DNA from: Nocardia sienata NBRC 100364
GTDB lineage: Bacteria > Actinomycetota > Actinomycetes > Mycobacteriales > Mycobacteriaceae
Assembly (NCBI RefSeq): GCF_001613205.1
Contig: NZ_BDBX01000050.1
Span: forward strand, 1-64,000
Direction: 5' to 3'
Length of the DNA stretch: 64,000 nucleotides
The notes beneath the pieces are model-generated. The model made no database searches. It had not been told where the DNA came from and saw nothing but the letters and a program-made list of their open reading frames with translations. The position numbers and the translations under genes are program-made. Of the stretch, positions 1 to 7,777 are shown in pieces (within the stretch, counting starts at the first letter, position 1; the number at the start of each line of letters is the position of its first letter).

Positions 1-10
1 CGATGGTCAT
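1..10 (-). CDS. Possible start of a gene leaving the left edge
   Basis: On the minus strand an ATG at 10-8 opens a frame that runs off the window after three codons (M-T-I). A GGAG at 20-17 lies 6 nt upstream and would serve as ribosome binding site. The dyad at 45-75 lies a further 25 nt upstream, as expected for an operator. Nothing can be said about the product. Confidence 0.3.
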
Positions 11-44
11 GGTGTGCTCCGTTCTGTTCCGGCAGTTAGAACTT

Positions 45-75
45 CTACGGTGAGTCAATGTATGTGGGACCGTAG
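45..75. promoter_or_regulatory. Operator-like inverted repeat
   Basis: CTACGGT (45-51) and ACCGTAG (69-75) form a perfect 7-bp inverted repeat with a 17-nt spacer. AGAA on the outer left (38-41) and TTCT on the outer right (76-79) add near-symmetry. The spacing of roughly two helical turns and the place just upstream of a minus-strand start suggest a regulator site. The regulator is unknown. Confidence 0.4.
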
Positions 76-134
76 TTCTATGTGCCGCTGTTTAACGGTA
101 CGGTACACGAGTGTTTGGATAAGCGGCTATGCAT

Positions 135-190
135 TTCCCACGATTGGGAAGGGTTGACTGCTCCGCAAGGACGTCCCCCACGGGCGGAGC
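135..190 (-). terminator. Two tandem hairpins downstream of xfp
   Basis: TTCCCA/TGGGAA (135-150, 4-nt loop) and GCTCCGC/GCGGAGC (160-190, 17-nt loop) are perfect stems. They lie about 285 nt past the xfp stop and before the next minus-strand start. There is no T-run, so termination is only a suggestion. Confidence 0.25.
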
Positions 191-474
191 TCGGCCGGTT
201 CGAACTCCGGCAGCGGCGCCACGCACAGTGCCGCGTGTGAACGGCACAGAGCTCACCGGTCACTAACCGGTTCGGGCGGCCCCGTATCCAGGCCATTCAT
301 TCCGAGCGCCGCCACTGTTTCGGTGCGGCCCGCGGTAACGCGGCCGGCGCGGGTTCTCCTTGTCGAAGGGCTCGAACGCGTGGGCATTCGCCGGTGCCCG
401 GTCTATGACCCTTGGCTAGGGGGTGGGGGCGGACGGCCGACCGGATAAACCGATATCGGCTGGTCAGGTTCGTT

Positions 475-2946
475 TCAGGAGGAGGACCGGCCGGGCCAGC
501 GCCAGTTCGCCACCTCGGGAATGTCTGCACCGTGCTCGCGGGTCCAGGCGCGGGCCCGCAGGCGCGCGTCGACCATCTGCTGGCGCAGCCCCGCCGCCTG
601 CTGCCGCAGCGCGGGCACCCGGTCGATCACATCCATCACCAGGTGGAAGCGGTCGAGGTCGTTGAGCATGACCATATCGAACGGGGTCGTAGTGGTGCCG
701 CGTTCCTTGTAACCCCGCACGTGCAGACCCGCGTGATTGGTGCGGCGGTAGGTGAGCCGGTGGATCAGCCACGGATAACCGTGGAAGGCGAAGATCACCG
801 GGGCGTCCCGGGTGAACAGGGTGTCGAATTCGCTGTCCGGTAGCCCGTGGGGATGCTCGTCGGCCGGTAGCAACCGCATCAGATCGACCACGTTCACCAC
901 CCGCACCCGCAGCCAGGGCAGCTCCGCACGCAGGACCGCCGCGGCGGCCAGGGTTTCCAGGGTCGGTACGTCACCGGCGCAGGCGAGCACCACATCGGGG
1001 GTGGTGGCCGGTTCGTCGCGATGGCCCGCCCACTCCCAGATACCGATACCCCGGGCGCAGTGCAGTGCGGCCTCGGTGGGCCCGAGCCAATCCGGTTGCG
1101 ATTGCTTACCGGCCACCACCACGTTCACATAGTGCCGGGAGCGCAGGCAGTGGTCGTACACCGACAGCAGAGTATTGGCGTCCGGCGGCAGATACACCCG
1201 CACGATCTCGGGTTTCTTGTTCAGCACGACGTCGAGGAAACCGGGGTCCTGATGGGTGAAACCGTTGTGGTCCTGCCGCCAGACATGCGACGACAGCAGA
1301 TAGTTCAGGCTCGCCAGCGGTTGCCGCCACGGCACCGCCGCGCTCGCGTCCAGCCATTTCGCGTGCTGGTTGAACATGGCGTCCACGATGTGGACGAATG
1401 TCTCGTAGCAGGTGAACACCCCATGTCGGCCCGTGAGCAGATACCCCTCCAGCAGGCCCTGGCACATATGCTCGGACAACACTTCGATCACCCGGCCACA
1501 GCGATCCAGCTTCTCGTCGTGGGCGCCGACCTCGGCCTGCCACTTGCGGCCGGTGACCGCGAGAATGTCCTGCAGCCGGTTGCTGGCCAGCTCGTCCGGG
1601 GCGAAGGTCAGGAAATTGTCGGGGTTGCGCGCGGTGACCTCTCGCAACCAGCCGCCGAGCACCCGGGTCGCCTCGTGCGTGGTCTGCCCCGGTTCGGCCA
1701 CGTCGATCGCATGACCGCGCCAGTCGGGCAATCGCAGATCCCGCACCAGCGCGCCTCCGTTGGCCACCGGATTCGCGCTCATCCGCCGGTCACCGGCCGG
1801 GACGAGCCGGCACAGTTCCGAGACCGGGGCCCCGGTCTCGTCGAACAATTCCTCGGGCCGGTAGGAGCGCAGCCATTCCTCGAGCACCGCCCGATGCGAC
1901 TCGTCCTCCCGGGCGCCCGGCAACGGAACCTGATGGGCGCGGAACGTGCCCTCCACCGGATCGCCGTCCACGATCGGTGGTCCGGTCCAGCCTTTCGGGG
2001 TGCGCAGCACGATCATCGGCCAGTGTGGGCGGGTGGTATCGCTGCCGTCCCGGGCGGCGCGCTGGATCTGCGCGATCCGCTCCAGACAGGTATCCATGGC
2101 GGCGGCCATGTCCTGATGCACAGGGGCCGGTTCGGCGCCGGCGACGATCAGCGGCTCGTAACCGTAACCCCGCAGCAGTGAGACCAGCTCGTCCTGCGGA
2201 ATACGGGCCAGCAGAGTCGGATTCGCGATCTTGTACTCGTTCAGGGCGAGAATCGGCACGACCGCACCGTCGCGTGCCGGGTCGATGAACTTGTTGCAGT
2301 GCCAACTGCCCGCGAGCGGGCCGGTCTCGGCTTCGCCGTCACCCACCACGCAGAACACGGTGAGATCCGGGTTGTCCAGGGCGGCCCCGAACGCGTGCAA
2401 CAGCGAATAGCCCAGTTCGCCGCCTTCGTGGAACGAACCCGGAGTCTCCGGCGCGCAATGGCTGGGAACCCCGCCGGGAAAGGAGAACTGGGCGAACAAC
2501 GCGCGCATGCCCTCGCCGTCGTAGGGCACATGGCTGTAGAACTCGGAATAGGTGCCCTCGAGCCAGGCGCAGGCGTTCGGACCCGGTCCGCCGTGCCCCG
2601 GCCCGGCGACGAACACGGCGTTCAGATCGCGTGCCAGGATGGCGCGATTGGCGTGCACCCAGACCAGGTTCAGCCCCGGCACGGTGCCGAAATGGCCGAG
2701 TAACCGGGGTTTGATGTGCTCTGGTGCCAATGGTTCGCGCACCAGCGGATTGGCCATCAGGTAGATCTGCCCGACCGACAGGTAGTTCGCAGCCCGCCAC
2801 CACGCGTCCAGGGCTTCCAGCTCCTCGGCATCCAAGGGGCCGGGGGCCGCCGACAGCACATAGGGCCGGGGGGCGACGGATTCGCCACCGTGACTGCCCA
2901 CATTGTCGGCACTGGTGTCCCCGCCTGCACTGGCCAACTGCGTCAT
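475..2946 (-). CDS. xfp: Phosphoketolase (xylulose-5-phosphate/fructose-6-phosphate)
   Basis: This 823-residue protein has the full length of the ThDP-dependent XFP phosphoketolase family. These enzymes split xylulose-5-phosphate or fructose-6-phosphate with phosphate into acetyl-phosphate plus an aldose phosphate. Visible motifs are the N-terminal GHGGPG stretch, the ThDP-binding GDGEAETGP segment and, in the C-terminal half, the SSHVWRQDHNGFTHQDPGF motif. The open frame extends 173 codons further upstream. The ATG at 2946 is chosen because AGGAGG sits 8 nt before it and the product then starts near the conserved domain. It is transcribed alone, divergent from the FKBP gene. Confidence 0.96.
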   Translation of the reverse strand: MTQLASAGGDTSADNVGSHGGESVAPRPYVLSAAPGPLDAEELEALDAWWRAANYLSVGQIYLMANPLVREPLAPEHIKPRLLGHFGTVPGLNLVWVHANRAILARDLNAVFVAGPGHGGPGPNACAWLEGTYSEFYSHVPYDGEGMRALFAQFSFPGGVPSHCAPETPGSFHEGGELGYSLLHAFGAALDNPDLTVFCVVGDGEAETGPLAGSWHCNKFIDPARDGAVVPILALNEYKIANPTLLARIPQDELVSLLRGYGYEPLIVAGAEPAPVHQDMAAAMDTCLERIAQIQRAARDGSDTTRPHWPMIVLRTPKGWTGPPIVDGDPVEGTFRAHQVPLPGAREDESHRAVLEEWLRSYRPEELFDETGAPVSELCRLVPAGDRRMSANPVANGGALVRDLRLPDWRGHAIDVAEPGQTTHEATRVLGGWLREVTARNPDNFLTFAPDELASNRLQDILAVTGRKWQAEVGAHDEKLDRCGRVIEVLSEHMCQGLLEGYLLTGRHGVFTCYETFVHIVDAMFNQHAKWLDASAAVPWRQPLASLNYLLSSHVWRQDHNGFTHQDPGFLDVVLNKKPEIVRVYLPPDANTLLSVYDHCLRSRHYVNVVVAGKQSQPDWLGPTEAALHCARGIGIWEWAGHRDEPATTPDVVLACAGDVPTLETLAAAAVLRAELPWLRVRVVNVVDLMRLLPADEHPHGLPDSEFDTLFTRDAPVIFAFHGYPWLIHRLTYRRTNHAGLHVRGYKERGTTTTPFDMVMLNDLDRFHLVMDVIDRVPALRQQAAGLRQQMVDARLRARAWTREHGADIPEVANWRWPGRSSS

Positions 2947-3455
2947 ACGCCTAACCTCCTGGAGGTCGTGGTCGCGCCGGGCTACCGCACGCCGAGTGCG
3001 GACTGCCACCACGATAGCTGGAGGTGTGCCATACTGCCCTCGGTTCGCCGATGGCGGCCGGCGGAACTTTCTGCTCTCGTTCGCGCTTACCCGTACAGCG
3101 AAGCGGAAACCGGTGCCGGTGCCGGGATCCGGCGGCTCCGATCCGCGCGGCGGCTCTACTCCGGCTCGGCACCGGGCCCGGCGACACTTCGGCCGGCGGC
3201 TACCGGACCGTGGACACCTCTGCCGATCGCTGCCACGCGACCGGGAGCTGCCGATCTCGCCGTCGGTCCTGCGGAGGTCGTTCATCGACAACTCGCGGTG
3301 GGTTGCCGGCGCCGAGCGGCGGGGTCTGGGGAAGAGCCGAGATCTCGCCGGGCGCGCTACCCGATCGGGGCCGGGTCCGCGGAGCCGAGGAGTTGCCGCG
3401 GGCCGAACCGGCTCTTCGTGACAGTGCCCCGGCAACCGGCGGTAGGGTGCGGCAC
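2947..3455. other. Divergent promoter region xfp / FKBP gene
   Basis: About 510 nt separate the two divergent starts. Only the xfp ribosome binding site (AGGAGG, complement of 2955-2960) is clear. Open frames here have no family-like sequence. I see no tRNA, repeat or convincing dyad. Confidence 0.5.
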
Positions 3456-4031
3456 ATGCAGACAATCGGCAGGATCCTCGCCGTCACCGCCGTCGCCGCG
3501 GCCGCCTTCGGTCTCAGCGGATGCGGCTCCGACGACTCCGGCGGCACCGCGACCACCTCCACGGCGGCCGATTCGTCCGGAGCCCCGGGACAGGTCGCGC
3601 CCGCCGAATCGAAGGGCCGCGAATGCGCGGCCGACGATATCGACGTGCAGGGCGGGTTCGGCGAAGTCCCGCAGATCACCCTGCCCGACGACTGCGACCC
3701 GCCGAAACAGCTCATCACGAAGGACCTCGTACCCGGTTCGGGCCCCGGCGCCGCCCCCGGACAGCAACTGACCATGAACTACGCCCTGGTCACCTGGTCG
3801 GACAAGCAGAAGCTGGACTCCTCGTTCGACCGCGGCGAACCCTTCGAACTCACCCTCGGCGACGGTATGGTCATTCCCGGTTGGGAACAGGGACTCGAAG
3901 GCGTGCGGCAGGGTGCCCGCCGGTTGCTGATCATCCCGCCCGACCTGGGCTACGGCGCGGGCGGCAACGGAGTGAAGCCGAACGAGACGCTGGTCTTCGT
4001 CACCGATGCCGTCTCCGTACCCCAAGGATGA
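3456..4031 (+). CDS. FKBP-type peptidyl-prolyl isomerase, lipoprotein
   Basis: This 191-residue protein starts with a lipoprotein signal whose lipobox LSGC puts the modified cysteine at residue 23. A Ser/Thr/Gly-rich linker follows. The C-terminal ~100 residues form an FKBP domain, with the hallmarks SSFDRGEPFELTLGDGMVIPG, W-EQGLEGVRQGARR and the closing LGYGAGG segment. Such proteins catalyse cis-trans prolyl isomerisation on the outer face of the membrane. The ATG at 3456 is chosen because it begins the signal peptide; the open frame upstream of it has no family character. It lies 305 nt upstream of the cytosolic foldase gene tig on the same strand. Confidence 0.92.
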   Translation: MQTIGRILAVTAVAAAAFGLSGCGSDDSGGTATTSTAADSSGAPGQVAPAESKGRECAADDIDVQGGFGEVPQITLPDDCDPPKQLITKDLVPGSGPGAAPGQQLTMNYALVTWSDKQKLDSSFDRGEPFELTLGDGMVIPGWEQGLEGVRQGARRLLIIPPDLGYGAGGNGVKPNETLVFVTDAVSVPQG

Positions 4032-4336
4032 GGCGCGCCGGCGTGGTACTCGCCGGCATCCAGGATCGGTCGCATCATCGCGCGGGCGCCGACCACACGG
4101 CGCCGGAGGCACCGCCGAGAACACAGCACCGGACTGCACGGCGCGTGACCCGGTCAACTACCCTGGTCGGGATGCGTATCCCGGGCGCGTGAAACCGCAG
4201 GTGCTCGCCGCTTCGGACGGTACGCCGAGGGCGCGTCCCCGCGCGCCGTCGCCAGACCACGCGCCATCATCCGGCCACCAGCACAAATATCGTGCGGGCC
4301 GGCGAACACGAACCGACGAGAACAAGGAGCATGTCC
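4032..4336 (+). other. Intergenic region upstream of tig
   Basis: About 305 nt without a gene. It holds a small perfect hairpin, CGGGAT/ATCCCG at 4168-4183 with a 4-nt loop, just after a TACCCT hexamer (4159-4164) that could be a -10 element. The tig ribosome binding site AAGGAG is at 4324-4329. Confidence 0.4.
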
Positions 4337-5728
4337 GTGAAGAGCACCGTCGAGCAGCTGAGCCCGACCCGGGTCCGGATCAATGTCGAGGTGCCCTTCG
4401 AGGAGCTGAAGCCGGACTTCGATCGCGCCTACAAGGCCCTGGCCAAGCAGGTGCGCATTCCCGGCTTCCGTCCGGGTAAGGCGCCGGCCAAGCTGCTCGA
4501 GGCGCGCCTGGGCCGCGGCGCGGTACTGGAGCAGGTCGTCAACGACGCCCTGCCCGGCCGCTACAGCGAGGCCGTCACCGCCTCCGAGGTCAAGGTCATC
4601 GGGCAGCCGGAGATCGAGATCACCAAGATCGAGGACGGGCAGGAACTGGCCTTCACCGCCGAGGTGGACGTCCGGCCGGAGATCACCCTGCCCGAGGACT
4701 ACAGCACCATCGCCGTGACCGTGGACGCCATCGAGATCACCGATGCCGATATCGATGAGCAGTTGCAGTCGCTGCGCCAGCGTTTCGGCACCCTCACCGG
4801 TGTCGAACGTCCGGTCCAGGACGGCGATTTCGTCTCCATCGACCTGTCCGCCACCGTCGACGGCGAGGAGGTGCCGGAGGCCGCGACCACCGGTCTGTCG
4901 CACGAGGTCGGTTCGGGTCAGCTCATCGAAGGTCTGGACGAAACCCTGATCGGGATGTCGGCCGGGGAGTCCAAGGAATTCACCTCGACCCTGGTCGCCG
5001 GGGAGCACGCCGGCCGGGAAGCCACCATCACGGTCACCGTCGGTTCGGTCAAGGAGCGCGAGCTGCCCGAGGCGGATGACGAATTCGCCCAGCTGGCCAG
5101 TGAATTCGACACCATCGACGAGCTGAAGGACGATCTGCGTTCCCGCGTCGAGCGGGTCAAGAAGGTGCAGCAGGCCGGCGATATCCGCGACAAGGTGCTC
5201 GAGCAGCTGCTCGACAGCGTCGAGGTGCCGCTGCCCGAGGCTGTGGTGAAGGCCGAGATCGACGCCGTCGAACACGACGCCATCCACGGTTTCGACCACG
5301 ACGAGGCCAAGTTCGCCGAGGCGCTGGCGGCCCAGGGCTCGAGCCGGGAGGAGTTCGACGCCGATACCTTGGAGGCCGCCGAGAAATCGGTGAAGACCCA
5401 GCTGCTGCTGGACGCGGTCGCCGAGGCCGAGGGCACCCAGGTCGGCCAGGAAGAGCTCACCGAGCGGATCCTGTTCCAGGCCCAGCGCTACGGGATGGCG
5501 CCCGAGCAGTTCATCCAGCAGGTGCAGCAGGCCGGCCAGCTCGGCGCGGTATTCGCCGATGTCCGCCGGGGCAAGGCTCTGGCCGAGGTCGTCGGCAAGG
5601 TGACGGTCACCGATTCCGAGGGCAACAAGGTCGACACCGACGAAATGTTCGGTACGGCCAAGGAATCCGACGCCGCCGATGAGGCGACCGCCGAAGAGCC
5701 GGCCGCCACCGACACCGACGCGGAGTAA
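4337..5728 (+). CDS. tig: Trigger factor, ribosome-associated chaperone
   Basis: Trigger factor binds the ribosomal exit tunnel and folds nascent chains. The product is 463 residues. It has an N-terminal ribosome-binding domain with the signature GFRPGKAP (after IP), a central FKBP-like PPIase domain (about residues 150-240, region with DGDFVSIDLSATVDG) and a helical C-terminal substrate cradle ending in an acidic tail. The start is placed at GTG 4337 because AAGGAG (4324-4329) is 7 nt upstream of it. The in-frame ATG at 4331 would be only 1 nt from that site. The gene precedes clpP1 as in mycobacteria, but a 350-nt gap with its own regulatory elements separates them. Confidence 0.97.
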   Translation: MKSTVEQLSPTRVRINVEVPFEELKPDFDRAYKALAKQVRIPGFRPGKAPAKLLEARLGRGAVLEQVVNDALPGRYSEAVTASEVKVIGQPEIEITKIEDGQELAFTAEVDVRPEITLPEDYSTIAVTVDAIEITDADIDEQLQSLRQRFGTLTGVERPVQDGDFVSIDLSATVDGEEVPEAATTGLSHEVGSGQLIEGLDETLIGMSAGESKEFTSTLVAGEHAGREATITVTVGSVKERELPEADDEFAQLASEFDTIDELKDDLRSRVERVKKVQQAGDIRDKVLEQLLDSVEVPLPEAVVKAEIDAVEHDAIHGFDHDEAKFAEALAAQGSSREEFDADTLEAAEKSVKTQLLLDAVAEAEGTQVGQEELTERILFQAQRYGMAPEQFIQQVQQAGQLGAVFADVRRGKALAEVVGKVTVTDSEGNKVDTDEMFGTAKESDAADEATAEEPAATDTDAE

Positions 5729-6080
5729 TCCACGCGAGTGCGGGTAGAAAGCCCTGAGGTCTAGGTGGTGTTGGCAGTCCGGAGACAGAAGATCGACGAT
5801 CGCTGTCCTCGGCCCACCAAGGGTCGCGGCCCGTGCTGCCCATTTGCCGAAGGTGCTCAACGGCCGCACCTGCGGAGGGTCGACCGCACATTGCATGCGC
5901 CGAAGGCGCGAGTCTCGGGCGCGCAACAGCAGGACCGAGGGGGCCGCAACCCCCGCGCCGCCGGAGGCGGCGCCATGATATTGCGCTCTGAGCGAATCAG
6001 GGTGGTACCGGGAGTTCGGTGCCGCCCTGCTTCGTTAATGTTTGTGACAGCAACGAGCCGGCGAGAGAAGGCAGGTATCC
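5729..6080 (+). other. tig-clpP1 intergenic region rich in hairpins
   Basis: 350 nt without a gene. Hairpins: GCGCC/GGCGC (5897-5909, loop gaa), GGGGG/CCCCC (5939-5954, 6-nt loop) and, directly adjacent, GCGCCGCC/GGCGGCGC (5955-5973, loop gga). No T-run follows, but these could end tig transcription. A ClgR-type dyad at 5984-5994 and a possible -10 element TAATGT near 6037-6042 precede clpP1. Confidence 0.55.
5984..5994 (-). promoter_or_regulatory. ClgR-type operator upstream of clpP1
   Basis: CGCTCTGAGCG is an inverted repeat. Read on the minus strand it is CGCTCAGAGCG, which fits the actinobacterial ClgR core CGC-Y-N-A-N-R-GCG exactly; the flanking bases fit only partly. It lies about 87 nt upstream of the clpP1 start. 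ClgR is known to activate clpP1P2 in corynebacteria, streptomycetes and mycobacteria, so the location fits. The match is by eye. Confidence 0.6.
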
Positions 6081-6695
6081 GTGACAATCAATAAAGCCGA
6101 GGTCATGACAGCTCCGACCGCTGGGCTCAATCTCAGCGATTCGGTGTACGAGCGCCTGCTGCGTGAGCGCATCATCTTTCTCGGCACCCAGGTCGACGAC
6201 GACATCGCGAACAAGATCTGTGCGCAGATCCTGTTGCTGTCCGCGGAGGACCCGACCAAAGATATTTCGCTCTACATCAACTCGCCGGGCGGGTCGGTGA
6301 ACGCGGGTATGGCGATTTACGACACCATGCAGTACGCCGAATGCGATATCGCGACCACCGCGATGGGCCTGGCCGCGTCCATGGGGCAGTTCCTGCTGAC
6401 CGCGGGTGCGCCGGGTAAGCGTTTCGCACTGCCGCACACCCGGATCATGATGCACCAGCCGTCGGCCGGTATCGGTGGTTCGGCCGCGGATATCGCGATC
6501 ATGGCCGAGCAGTTCGCATACACCAAGCGTGAGCTCAACGAGTTGCAGGCGATGCATACCGGTAAGCCGGTGGAGCAGATCAACGCCGACGCCGACCGCG
6601 ATCGCTGGTTCACGCCCGAGCAGGCGCTGGAGTACGGCTTCATCGACCGTGTGATCACCAACGCGCGCCAGGCGGGCGGCACGGGCAGCCACTAG
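6081..6695 (+). CDS. clpP1: ATP-dependent Clp protease proteolytic subunit ClpP1
   Basis: This 204-residue S14 serine peptidase is one of two subunits of the actinobacterial mixed ClpP1P2 tetradecamer. The catalytic triad is visible as Ser100 (in LAASMGQF), His125 (MMHQPS) and Asp174 (DRDRW). INSPGGSV and DTMQY are typical ClpP strands. GTG 6081 is used as start, with AAGGCAGG a few nt upstream; an internal ATG at 6105 is a possible alternative. It is followed 56 nt later by clpP2 and probably co-transcribed with it. The ClgR-type dyad upstream suggests induction under protein stress. Confidence 0.96.
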   Translation: MTINKAEVMTAPTAGLNLSDSVYERLLRERIIFLGTQVDDDIANKICAQILLLSAEDPTKDISLYINSPGGSVNAGMAIYDTMQYAECDIATTAMGLAASMGQFLLTAGAPGKRFALPHTRIMMHQPSAGIGGSAADIAIMAEQFAYTKRELNELQAMHTGKPVEQINADADRDRWFTPEQALEYGFIDRVITNARQAGGTGSH

Positions 6696-6751
6696 GGCGC
6701 CGGCGGCGAATCCGTCCAGCGGACAGCTCACTCACAGACTTGGAGACGAAT

Positions 6752-7417
6752 ATGGCCAATCCGAACGATCCTCGTGGCCTCGGCGGTATCGCCCCGGCGG
6801 GCCCGCAGTCGCGCTACATCCTGCCGTCGTTCATCGAGCATTCGAGTTTCGGCGTCAAGGAATCGAACCCGTACAACAAGCTGTTCGAGGAGCGCATCAT
6901 CTTCCTCGGCGTGCAGGTCGACGATGCGTCGGCGAACGACATCATGGCGCAGCTGCTGGTGCTCGAATCGCTGGATCCCGATCGCGACATCACGATGTAC
7001 ATCAATTCGCCGGGTGGTTCGTTCACCTCGCTGATGGCCATCTACGACACCATGCAGTACGTGCGCGCCGATGTCGCGACCGTCTGCCTCGGCCAGGCGG
7101 CTTCGGCGGCGGCGGTGTTGCTTGCGGCGGGAACCCCGGGTAAGCGGGCCTGCCTGCCGAATGCCCGCGTGCTGATCCATCAGCCGTCGGTCGAGGGCGG
7201 TATCCAGGGGCAGGTGTCGGATCTGGAGATCCAGGCGGCCGAGATCGAGCGGATGCGCCGCTTGATGGAGACCACCCTGGCCCGGCACACGGGTAAGGAC
7301 GCCGATGTCATCCGTAAGGACACCGACCGCGACAAGATCCTGACGGCCGAGGAGGCCAAGGAATACGGGATCATCGATACGGTGTTCGACTACCGCAAGC
7401 TCAGCGCCCAGAAGTGA
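6752..7417 (+). CDS. clpP2: ATP-dependent Clp protease proteolytic subunit ClpP2
   Basis: This 221-residue second ClpP subunit pairs with ClpP1 and is the ring that docks ClpX or ClpC1 in the mycobacterial complex. The triad is Ser118 (GQAASAAAV), His143 (LIHQPS) and Asp194 (DRDK). The spacing of 76 residues from Ser to Asp equals that of M. tuberculosis ClpP2. The start ATG at 6752 has GGAG 6 nt upstream; the frame can be read from a TTG at 6740 but that has no ribosome site. The N-terminal ~30 residues may include a short propeptide. Confidence 0.96.
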   Translation: MANPNDPRGLGGIAPAGPQSRYILPSFIEHSSFGVKESNPYNKLFEERIIFLGVQVDDASANDIMAQLLVLESLDPDRDITMYINSPGGSFTSLMAIYDTMQYVRADVATVCLGQAASAAAVLLAAGTPGKRACLPNARVLIHQPSVEGGIQGQVSDLEIQAAEIERMRRLMETTLARHTGKDADVIRKDTDRDKILTAEEAKEYGIIDTVFDYRKLSAQK

Positions 7418-7777
7418 GGCGCTTCCGGGTCCGGCGCGCCGTGTGAGCGGTTCGCCGGACCGGCCGGGCGGCGGGGCCCGGCCCAGGTGGATTCCCGCTG
7501 CGGCGTTGCGACACACCCCGGATGGTTCGGTGTCCGGAAAATGTGCCGTGACGCGGTATCCGCGTGAATCCCCGCACAACCCCGACGAGAAACCTGCCCG
7601 AGTTGTCGACCTCCATCGCACACACCGGGTACGGTCAAACCCAGGGACCTTTGTTCCCGGTTGACAGCACCGCCCTTCGATCCGGGTGATCGAGCCGGAT
7701 TTTCTCCACCGCAGGCGGCGGTCGGCTGGAAGCTGGACGGATGGTTGCACGCGAACAAGGAAGTAGGGACCCACGAG
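7418..7777 (+). other. clpP2-clpX intergenic region
   Basis: 360 nt without a gene. It begins with two strong hairpins (annotated separately as a terminator). Further on there is a TTGACA hexamer at 7661-7666, but no good -10 at the right distance. The clpX frame stays open upstream of its start to 7661, yet those codons show no ClpX character. ClpX thus seems to have its own promoter. Confidence 0.45.
7428..7483 (+). terminator. Two overlapping hairpins after clpP2
   Basis: GGTCCGGCG/CGCCGGACC (7428-7436 with 7453-7461, 16-nt loop) starts 10 nt past the clpP2 stop. GGCCGGGC/GCCCGGCC (7462-7469 with 7476-7483, 6-nt loop) follows at once. Both are perfect. No T-run is present, as is common for GC-rich actinobacterial terminators. 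Confidence 0.5.

Larger units (their letters stand above)
11..474. other. Intergenic region between xfp and the left-edge gene
   Basis: About 460 nt with no credible gene; the short open frames are composition artefacts. It holds a dyad at 45-75, two hairpins at 135-190 and a small CCGCG/CGCGG hairpin at 330-343. It lies downstream of xfp and upstream of the presumed left-edge gene. Confidence 0.5.

Noticed and set aside
190..216. Sequence like a tRNA T-arm (GGTTCGAACTCC followed by CCA)
   Set aside because: The loop would be 8 nt, no anticodon arm or matching acceptor strand is found upstream, and the rest does not fold as a cloverleaf.
1021..2181. 386-codon open frame on the plus strand
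   Set aside because: It is antisense to xfp and arises from GC-rich codon usage. It has no family-like motifs.
4154..5926. 590-codon open frame on the minus strand
   Set aside because: It is a shadow of tig, with Leu/Gly/Asp-rich antisense composition.
7661..7666. TTGACA as a clpX promoter -35
   Set aside because: No -10-like hexamer is found 16-18 nt downstream.
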